DNA of 8,152 nt from Gemmatimonadaceae bacterium (GTDB taxonomy: Bacteria; Gemmatimonadota; Gemmatimonadetes; Gemmatimonadales; Gemmatimonadaceae): the NCBI GenBank assembly GCA_013820975.1, contig JACDHQ010000072.1, forward strand, positions 1 through 8,152. The letters are read 5' to 3'. Of the stretch, positions 6,004 to 8,152 are shown one piece after another; position 1 is the first letter of the stretch; each line of letters starts with the position of its first letter. Position numbers and translations under genes: made by a program. The notes below the pieces were generated by a model. It searched no databases and was not told the DNA's origin. It saw nothing but the letters and a program-made list of their open reading frames with translations.

Positions 6004-6064
6004 CGGGTGTTCCCCGGCCCGCCGGCCGGACTTTCGCGTGCGCGTGGAAAAAGCCCCCTTCGCC

Positions 6065-6094
6065 TTGTTTCCCATCGCTCGGTCCGGGTATCTT
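6065..6094 (+). promoter_or_regulatory. Candidate typA promoter (possible leaderless transcript)
   Basis: TTGTTT (6065-6070), an 18-nt spacer and TATCTT (6089-6094) resemble a housekeeping -35/-10 pair, with CCGGG directly before the -10. The -10 ends 8 nt before the ATG at 6103, so transcription would start at or within a couple of bases of the start codon. No Shine-Dalgarno sequence fits in between. The octamer CCGGGTAT at 6084-6091 has the same position relative to the start codon as in surA. Confidence 0.5.
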
Positions 6095-6102
6095 TTCAGG
6101 CT

Positions 6103-7935
<1,833 letters not shown>

Positions 7936-7957
7936 ACGGCAGTCCCATTTCCCTCAT

Positions 7958-7963
7958 GGAGAG
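7958..7963 (+). promoter_or_regulatory. Ribosome binding site that fixes the start of the Asp-rich protein gene
   Basis: GGAGAG ends 7 nt before the ATG at 7971. An in-frame ATG at 7956 overlaps this site and has no ribosome binding site of its own, so 7971 is preferred. Confidence 0.6.
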
Positions 7964-7970
7964 TCACGCA

Positions 7971-8152
<182 letters not shown>

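Noticed and set aside
6009..6013. GGAAC on the minus strand considered as an ECF sigma factor -35 box for the small gene
   Set aside because: No -10 element at a usual ECF spacing, and it lies about 115 bases from the start codon; a single 5-mer is not enough.
5914..6102. N-terminal extension of the typA frame
   Set aside because: TypA proteins begin a few residues before the G1 motif, as from 6103; the extension covers the intergenic promoter and inverted repeats and has no similarity to the family.
7956..7970. ATG at 7956 as the start of the Asp-rich protein
   Set aside because: No ribosome binding site precedes it, and it overlaps the GGAGAG site that serves ATG 7971; it remains possible.

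Overview
This GC-rich window (8,152 bases) looks like a chromosomal housekeeping region of a diderm (outer-membrane) bacterium. Two parvulin-type periplasmic folding factors, one a lipoprotein and one SurA-like, imply a periplasm and an outer membrane. The base composition, the weak or absent Shine-Dalgarno sites before most long genes, and the look of the proteins suggest Gemmatimonadota or a similar GC-rich environmental lineage. That assignment is inference; no marker in the window proves it. I see no mobile element, CRISPR array, tRNA or rRNA.

Layout. (1) Bases 1-2134, plus strand: the 3' end of mfd (transcription-repair coupling factor), then a 487-residue PpiC-type peptidyl-prolyl isomerase lipoprotein, closed by a strong intrinsic terminator (12-bp perfect stem) at about 2154-2194. 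(2) Bases 2232-5607, plus strand: surA-like, pdxA and a CzcD-like cation diffusion facilitator. No terminator is visible between them, so they may form one operon. The surA-pdxA adjacency is the one known from Escherichia coli. The pdxA/transporter junction is built from a 14-bp tandem repeat that creates a chain of overlapping GTGA stop-start codons. (3) Bases 5643-5894, minus strand: a small 62-codon Gly/Tyr-rich gene of unknown function, with a textbook ribosome binding site and its own terminator. That terminator also separates it from the transporter converging from the other side. (4) Bases 5895-6102: a divergent intergenic region holding two inverted repeats and the typA promoter. (5) Bases 6103-8152, plus strand: typA/bipA, a ribosome-associated GTPase, then the start of a small gene for an extremely Asp-rich protein that runs off the window.

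How the genes relate. The two PPIase proteins are probably envelope chaperones handling exported or outer-membrane proteins. PdxA belongs to the DXP-dependent pyridoxal phosphate pathway, the CDF protein exports divalent metals, and TypA supports ribosome assembly under stress. These are mostly conserved functions. The less ordinary parts are the small minus-strand gene, the mini-ORF chain at the pdxA junction, an identical CCGGGTAT element 11 nt before the start codons of both surA and typA (possible leaderless promoters), and the Asp-rich protein. I did not find a convincing new multi-gene system.
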